This document shows, piece by piece, positions 6,372-9,791 of a DNA stretch of 9,791 bases. The notes beneath the pieces were generated by a model, which was given only the letters and a program-made list of their open reading frames with translations, was not told where the DNA came from and searched no databases. This stretch comes from Bdellovibrionota bacterium (lineage in GTDB: Bacteria > Bdellovibrionota > Bacteriovoracia > Bacteriovoracales > Bacteriovoracaceae). The position numbers and the translations under genes are program-made. Location: NCBI GenBank assembly GCA_030836365.1, contig JAURQB010000215.1:1-9791 (forward strand), written 5' to 3'. Positions within the stretch are counted from its first letter, which is position 1; each line of letters starts with the position of its first letter.

Positions 6372-6400
6372 TCGGTTTTTAGTGAAAATTATTCGGTTTT
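6372..6400 (+). repeat. Direct repeat TCGGTTTT, two copies 21 bases apart
   Basis: TCGGTTTT occurs at 6372-6379 and 6393-6400. The 21-base period equals two helical turns, placing both copies on one face of the DNA just downstream of the proposed rightward -10. This is the geometry of a tandem operator, but only two eight-base copies are seen. Confidence 0.4.
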
Positions 6401-6405
6401 ATGGA

Positions 6406-6432
6406 CATTGATGCTGATTGTGAGTATCAATG
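6406..6432 (+). promoter_or_regulatory. Leader hairpin before the kinase-family gene
   Basis: CATTGATGCT (6406-6415) can pair with AGTATCAATG (6423-6432) to make a 10-bp stem with one G-U pair and a seven-base loop. It ends 13 bases before the GGAG of the next gene. A run of A, not T, follows it, so it is not an intrinsic terminator on this strand. Confidence 0.45.
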
Positions 6433-6444
6433 CAAAAAAATAAA

Positions 6445-6449
6445 CGGAG
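6445..6449 (+). promoter_or_regulatory. Ribosome binding site that fixes the kinase-family start
   Basis: CGGAG lies seven bases before ATG 6457. The in-frame ATG at 6430 lies inside the leader hairpin and has no ribosome binding site, so it is not used here. Confidence 0.7.
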
Positions 6450-6456
6450 TCAGACA

Positions 6457-7128
6457 ATGGATGTAAATTCATATACTTCTACTAATACAACGTTGCAAAA
6501 ACGATCCGACATGCATCTTTTAAGAAAGTTTTGGCATGTAGGTACAGGCCTTGCAGGGTTTGTTGCTTATGGGGCTACTAATTTTTCCCTGGATCAGGTT
6601 GGCAGAGGACTCGTATTTTTTGCCGTACTTGCCCTGATTTTCGAGAGCTTTAGATTGAAAAACCCTGGATTAAATCGAATAGTTTTATCTGTTATGGGAC
6701 CGTTTATGCGTGATTGCGAAAAAAACCGAGTGAGTGGTTTGCCATTTTATGCACTTGGTGTGGGAGTGGCGCTGACATTTTTTCATCAACCACTGGCGCT
6801 ACTTGCGGTGCTGTTTCTTATTTTTGCTGACCCGATTTCATCTATTGCAGGTTTACGTTATGGGAAAAGAAAAATTCTTCCGAATAAATCAGTGGAAGGC
6901 TGTCTCGCAGGATTTATCACCTGTGCAGTTTTGACTTACGTTTTTACTTCTTTATCAGTGATGCCTTTTATTCCGGAATGGAAATTGGTGACTTTTTCAA
7001 TTCTAGGTGGCTTTGTTGGAATGTTTTCAGAAATGGCGTCTGTGTATAACTTAGATGATAATTTCACCGTACCAGTTTTTTCAAGTATTGGGCTTTCCAT
7101 TATTAATTCTTTTCTTATCATTTTCTAG
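6457..7128 (+). CDS. Integral membrane CTP-dependent kinase family (dolichol/phytol/diacylglycerol kinase-like)
   Basis: The predicted 223-residue membrane protein belongs to the SEC59/DGK1/VTE5 family, whose known members phosphorylate dolichol, diacylglycerol or phytol using CTP. Family marks visible are RKFWHVGTGL (residues 23-32), ADPISSIAGLRYGKRKI (124-140) with KSVEG (144-148), and SEMASVYNLDDNFTVPV (191-207) containing the conserved Glu192 and Asp201-Asn202. About six to seven hydrophobic segments are evident (near 29-45, 50-65, 95-128, 148-166, 178-195 and 205-223). The substrate cannot be told from sequence; a polyprenol, a diacylglycerol or another lipid alcohol are all possible. 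Distant similarity to CDP-diacylglycerol synthases makes that a misannotation risk. It is first of three co-directional genes and ends 62 bases before manA. Confidence 0.8.
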   Translation: MDVNSYTSTNTTLQKRSDMHLLRKFWHVGTGLAGFVAYGATNFSLDQVGRGLVFFAVLALIFESFRLKNPGLNRIVLSVMGPFMRDCEKNRVSGLPFYALGVGVALTFFHQPLALLAVLFLIFADPISSIAGLRYGKRKILPNKSVEGCLAGFITCAVLTYVFTSLSVMPFIPEWKLVTFSILGGFVGMFSEMASVYNLDDNFTVPVFSSIGLSIINSFLIIF

Positions 7129-7179
7129 GAGTTTAAATAGTTGGGTGCACTTAAGCACTCTATTCGCTATAACTTAATT

Positions 7180-7183
7180 AAGG
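7180..7183 (+). promoter_or_regulatory. Ribosome binding site choosing ATG 7191 for manA
   Basis: AAGG lies seven bases before ATG 7191 but only one base before the in-frame GTG at 7185, so the ATG is the better start. Confidence 0.55.
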
Positions 7184-7190
7184 TGTGTCT

Positions 7191-8105
7191 ATGGAAGGCG
7201 AAAAATCTTTATTAATGAAGCTTCGTCCCTATGCGGCCCAAAAGGTTTGGGGAGGGGAGTTTCTTAAAAAACAGAAAAATATCACCTCCCAATCTGCAGT
7301 CGGTGAAACGCTGGAGATATCCACGTTAGCGGGGCAAAATTCTACTTATAAAAATCAGCATTTATCTGAAATAACGGGCGAGCTATCTTACTTGGTTAAA
7401 CTGATTGAGACGACGGATAATTTATCCGTGCAAGTTCATCCTGGTAATGAATACGCGTTGCAAGTTGAAAATAGTAAAGGCAAGTCTGAATGCTGGCTTA
7501 TTTTAGATGCACAGGATGGGGCAGGTATTTATCTTGGGTTTAGGCCGGGAGTATCTAAAGAGGTATTTCAAACCGCGATTGAAAAAGGTGAAGCGGTCAA
7601 TGAATTGTTAAACTTTTATCCTGTAAAGCGCGGAGATTTCTTTTTTGTTTCTGCCGGAGCAATTCATGCTATCGGCGCGGGCGTCATGTTGGCGGAGGTT
7701 CAACAAAACTGCGGTGTTACTTACCGCATATGGGACTGGAATAGACTGGGATTGAATGGAAAGCCCAGAGAGCTTCACGTAAAAAAGGCAATGGACGTAA
7801 CGGATTTTAGCGAAGAGCGAAATATAAAAGAATATTTTCAGTTCAAAGAAAATGTTTTTGACCATGGTGATGTCTTACTTGCAAAACATGAGGATTTTAA
7901 TTTTAGCATTTTAATGGAAGAAAAAACGATTTCTCTTCAGAGCGCAAGACCAAATGGGTTTATTAATTTTTCGACGAGTCCGGTTAAATTAATAAACGGG
8001 AATGTTGAAATTGAATTAAAATATTTAGAGAGTGGAATTGCACTTACTGGTAGTGATGAGCTTTCTATTTCTGGTAAAGAAATTATTCTCGGGCAAGTGT
8101 ACTAG
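7191..8105 (+). CDS. manA: Mannose-6-phosphate isomerase, class I
   Basis: This cytoplasmic zinc enzyme interconverts fructose-6-phosphate and mannose-6-phosphate, feeding GDP-mannose for surface polysaccharides or allowing mannose use. The 304-residue protein has the size of the short Bacillus-type ManA. The N-terminal LRPYAAQKVWGG (residues 11-22) and GETLEIS (38-44) are typical. Zinc ligands are Gln81 and His83 (SVQVHPGNEYA), Glu100 (GKSECW) and His159 (SAGAIHAIGAG). The catalytic-site block VTYRIWDWNR (176-185) contains Arg179. It sits 62 bases after the kinase-family gene and 44 before the aldehyde dehydrogenase, so shared transcription is likely. A TATAAC at 7168-7173 has no matching -35, so an internal promoter is not supported. 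Confidence 0.95.
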   Translation: MEGEKSLLMKLRPYAAQKVWGGEFLKKQKNITSQSAVGETLEISTLAGQNSTYKNQHLSEITGELSYLVKLIETTDNLSVQVHPGNEYALQVENSKGKSECWLILDAQDGAGIYLGFRPGVSKEVFQTAIEKGEAVNELLNFYPVKRGDFFFVSAGAIHAIGAGVMLAEVQQNCGVTYRIWDWNRLGLNGKPRELHVKKAMDVTDFSEERNIKEYFQFKENVFDHGDVLLAKHEDFNFSILMEEKTISLQSARPNGFINFSTSPVKLINGNVEIELKYLESGIALTGSDELSISGKEIILGQVY

Positions 8106-8110
8106 TTTTC

Positions 8111-8128
8111 TACTCAAAGGATTGAGTA
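8111..8128 (+). repeat. Intergenic hairpin between manA and the aldehyde dehydrogenase gene
   Basis: TACTCAA and TTGAGTA form a perfect 7-bp stem with the four-base loop AGGA, six bases after the manA stop. The T-rich tail needed for an intrinsic terminator is missing (ATTTACG follows), and the stem is AT-rich. It could mark an mRNA processing or attenuation point. Confidence 0.4.
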
Positions 8129-8149
8129 ATTTACGAACAGGAAGTTTAA

Positions 8150-9505
8150 ATGGCCAAAATATTTTCTCCTTTTGATCAAAAAGAAATTAATGACGTGCAA
8201 TTAATTAGTGCCGATGAATCAGAGGCAATTTTTTTAAATGCCAATCAAGCGCAGAAAAAATGGCAAGCGAGTACCAAAGAAAACCGACTCGAAATCCTAG
8301 AAAAATTTTGTGATTACTTATTAAAAAATAAAGATCATGTCGGTGAACAAATTACCATGTACATGGGACGCCCCATTCGTTTTAGCGCAAAGGAAGTAGA
8401 AACAGCTGTTGCGAGAGCAAAGGAAGTGATGGAGGTTTTTAAGCGCCTTGAGTTCACGCAAAAAATAGATGAGCAACGTGAGATTCATCAACTACCTCTG
8501 GGAAATATCCTCGTATTTGGAGCATGGAACTATCCCGTTTTAACGGCGATTAACTCAATTGTGCCAGCAATACTCGCTGGGAACTCCGTTTGCTTTAGGC
8601 CAAGTCTTCAAACCTTTTTTATGGGTGATGTTTTTAAAAAAGCTTTTGATGCCTCCAGACTTCCAGAGTTTATTTTTCAAGTGTGTCCATTTTCTCATGA
8701 GGCAACGGAGCAGGTTGTGCAGTCTAAAAAAATACAATCAATTGTATATACCGGATCTACAGACGGAGGGCGAAAAATTCATCGATGGAGTGGAGGCAAT
8801 TTTATTCCAGTGACAATGGAGCTTGGAGGAAAAGATGCGGCGTACATTAGGGCCGATGCCGATGTTGAAAATGCTGCGGTAAATGTCGCTGATGGAGCTT
8901 TTTTTAATAGTGGGCAATCTTGCTGTGGAGTCGAGAGAGTATTTGTTCACGAGTCTATTTATCAGGATGTGCTAAACGTTCTTATTCGAGAGGCAAAGTC
9001 TCTTTGCCTTGGGGATCCGAAAAATGAAAACACGACGCTTGGCCCGATGGCCAAAGAAAGCGCGGTAACTTTTTTAAAAAATCAACTGGCCCAGGCCAAA
9101 AAGGATGGTGCGATTACTCATTTGGATGAATTAGGGGAGTTGAATCCGTTCGGCCAATTTATTCGGCCTGAAATCATCACTAATGTCGAAATCAACTCCG
9201 CGATCCAACAAGAAGAAACGTTTGGGCCTTTTGTAACGGTTGTGCCGGTTCAATCAGACGAAGAAGCAATTGAGATGATGAACAATTCAAGCTTTGGTTT
9301 AACGGCCTCTATTTGGACATTGGATAATGATGCTGCGCACTCTTTTGCCATGAAGCTTGAAGTTGGTGTGGTTTTGATCAATCGCTGTGATTTTGTGGAT
9401 CCAAAGCTTCCTTGGCGGGGAGAAAAAGAGACGGGAATGGGCCAAGCATTAGGGCCTGATTGTTTTTATAGCTACTTAAAACCTCGCTCCTTATTTCAAA
9501 ATTAA
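8150..9505 (+). CDS. NAD(P)-dependent aldehyde dehydrogenase family protein
   Basis: This cytoplasmic enzyme would oxidise an aldehyde to the acid; the substrate is not predictable. The 451-residue protein carries the ALDH machinery in order: the oxyanion Asn127 in FGAWNYPV, the Rossmann motif TGSTDGGRKI (201-210), the general base Glu224 in MELGGKD, the nucleophile Cys258 in NSGQSCCG, and EETFGPFVTV (355-364). NRCDFVDPKLPWRGEKETGM (411-430) is the C-terminal substrate/oligomerisation region. The usual coenzyme motif KPSEQTP reads RPSLQTF (150-156): the Lys is Arg and the ribose-binding Glu is Leu, which may permit NADP (inference). Cys259 directly beside the nucleophile could form a protective disulphide. 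AGGAAG at 8139-8144 supports ATG 8150. It is last of the rightward trio, and I see no terminator after it. Confidence 0.95.
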   Translation: MAKIFSPFDQKEINDVQLISADESEAIFLNANQAQKKWQASTKENRLEILEKFCDYLLKNKDHVGEQITMYMGRPIRFSAKEVETAVARAKEVMEVFKRLEFTQKIDEQREIHQLPLGNILVFGAWNYPVLTAINSIVPAILAGNSVCFRPSLQTFFMGDVFKKAFDASRLPEFIFQVCPFSHEATEQVVQSKKIQSIVYTGSTDGGRKIHRWSGGNFIPVTMELGGKDAAYIRADADVENAAVNVADGAFFNSGQSCCGVERVFVHESIYQDVLNVLIREAKSLCLGDPKNENTTLGPMAKESAVTFLKNQLAQAKKDGAITHLDELGELNPFGQFIRPEIITNVEINSAIQQEETFGPFVTVVPVQSDEEAIEMMNNSSFGLTASIWTLDNDAAHSFAMKLEVGVVLINRCDFVDPKLPWRGEKETGMGQALGPDCFYSYLKPRSLFQN

Positions 9506-9532
9506 AAAAGAGGAGTTTTCAAGTTAGATTAA

Positions 9533-9561
9533 TTGACGAGTAATGCTCCCCGCTATACATT
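9533..9561 (+). promoter_or_regulatory. Sigma70-like promoter before the exported-protein gene
   Basis: TTGACG (9533-9538, five of six -35 bases) is followed by TATACATT. Taking TATACA (9554-9559) gives a 15-base spacer and TACATT (9556-9561) gives 17. Either would start transcription shortly before the ribosome binding site at 9575-9579. Confidence 0.5.
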
Positions 9562-9580
9562 CTCCCAAATTTTTAGGAGA
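9561..9580 (+). promoter_or_regulatory. Ribosome binding site AGGAG, possibly masked by a small hairpin
   Basis: AGGAG (9575-9579) lies nine bases before the GTG at 9589 and supports that start. TCTCC (9561-9565) is complementary to GGAGA (9576-9580), so a 5-bp stem with a ten-base loop could cover the site. The stem is short and may be coincidental. Confidence 0.4.
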
Positions 9581-9588
9581 GCGTTCTT

Positions 9589-9791
9589 GTGAAATTACTA
9601 CTTATTTTAAGTCTATTTGTTTCTTTTCAATCATTCGGAAAAACTTATGTGATTGCGTCTGAGCAATTAGGTTGCCAAGAAATTCTTGAAGTTGTTTCCG
9701 TTGGCCCACTATCTCGTTATGAAAAATATTTAAAAGTAAGGGGAAACCTTGGGGAAGATATTATAGATGAGAATGTAAAACAATTAATAAA
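9589..9791 (+). CDS. Predicted secreted small protein, unknown family (3' end outside the window)
   Basis: Sixty-seven codons are visible from a GTG start with no stop before the window ends. Residues 1-17 (one Lys, then a run of Leu, Ile, Phe, Val and Ser ending QSFG) look like a signal peptide, with likely cleavage after Gly17 before KTYV. There is no lipobox cysteine at the cleavage point. The visible mature part (IASEQLGCQEILEVVSVGPL and onwards) has one cysteine, Cys29, and resembles no family I recognise. It has its own promoter-like sequence and ribosome binding site and lies 83 bases after the aldehyde dehydrogenase, so it is probably a separate transcription unit. Confidence 0.7.
   Translation, partial: MKLLLILSLFVSFQSFGKTYVIASEQLGCQEILEVVSVGPLSRYEKYLKVRGNLGEDIIDENVKQLI

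Noticed and set aside
6430..6456. Kinase-family start at ATG 6430
   Set aside because: It sits in the leader hairpin with no ribosome binding site and would add a lysine-rich stub. GGAG is correctly spaced for ATG 6457.
7145..7158. GTGC/GCAC inverted repeat before manA
   Set aside because: Only four base pairs with a six-base loop; expected by chance.
1..9791. Mobile elements, CRISPR arrays, tRNA or rRNA genes
   Set aside because: No transposase, integrase, regularly spaced repeat array or tRNA/rRNA-like sequence was seen, and nearly all of the window is covered by housekeeping genes.

Overview
The window is an ordinary-looking piece of a low-GC, Gram-negative bacterial chromosome. No phage, IS, CRISPR, tRNA or rRNA is visible. 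Protein features point to a delta-proteobacteria-like lineage, perhaps Bdellovibrionota (a Bacteriovorax or Bdellovibrio relative). The clues are a MinD/FlhG-like ATPase followed by a J-like/HTH protein next to rluD and pgeF, a periplasmic VKOR-DsbA fusion, and AT-rich codon use. This placement is inferred from recalled protein families, not from a database search.

Left part, minus strand (1-6346). A glyceraldehyde-3-phosphate dehydrogenase gene runs off the left edge. Its coenzyme pocket lacks all three classical NAD-selecting residues. Upstream of it lies a tightly packed gene train, read right to left: a MinD/FlhG-type ATPase, a degenerate J-domain plus RodZ-type HTH protein, rluD (23S rRNA pseudouridine synthase), pgeF (laccase-domain protein), a VKOR-DsbA disulphide-forming fusion, and tatD. 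Gaps are 15, 18, 5, 46 and 17 bases, so one transcript from a promoter near 6317-6346 is likely. The tatD frame is cut by a single in-frame TAA, with every metal-ligand residue preserved on both sides of it.

Divergent control region (6280-6456). Back-to-back sigma70-like promoters appear to share one -35 hexamer. On the rightward side there are two direct repeats exactly 21 bases apart and a 10-bp hairpin in the leader.

Right part, plus strand (6457-9791). First comes a membrane protein of the CTP-dependent dolichol/phytol/diacylglycerol kinase family, then class I mannose-6-phosphate isomerase (manA), then an aldehyde dehydrogenase. All run in one direction with gaps of 62 and 44 bases and are plausibly cotranscribed. 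A separate promoter then serves a partial gene for a small exported protein that runs off the right edge.

The leftward cluster joins rRNA modification, peptidoglycan quality control, envelope disulphide formation and an uncharacterised ATPase/HTH pair. The rightward cluster joins lipid-alcohol phosphorylation with hexose-phosphate and aldehyde metabolism. The least understood items are the ATPase/J-HTH pair and the interrupted tatD.
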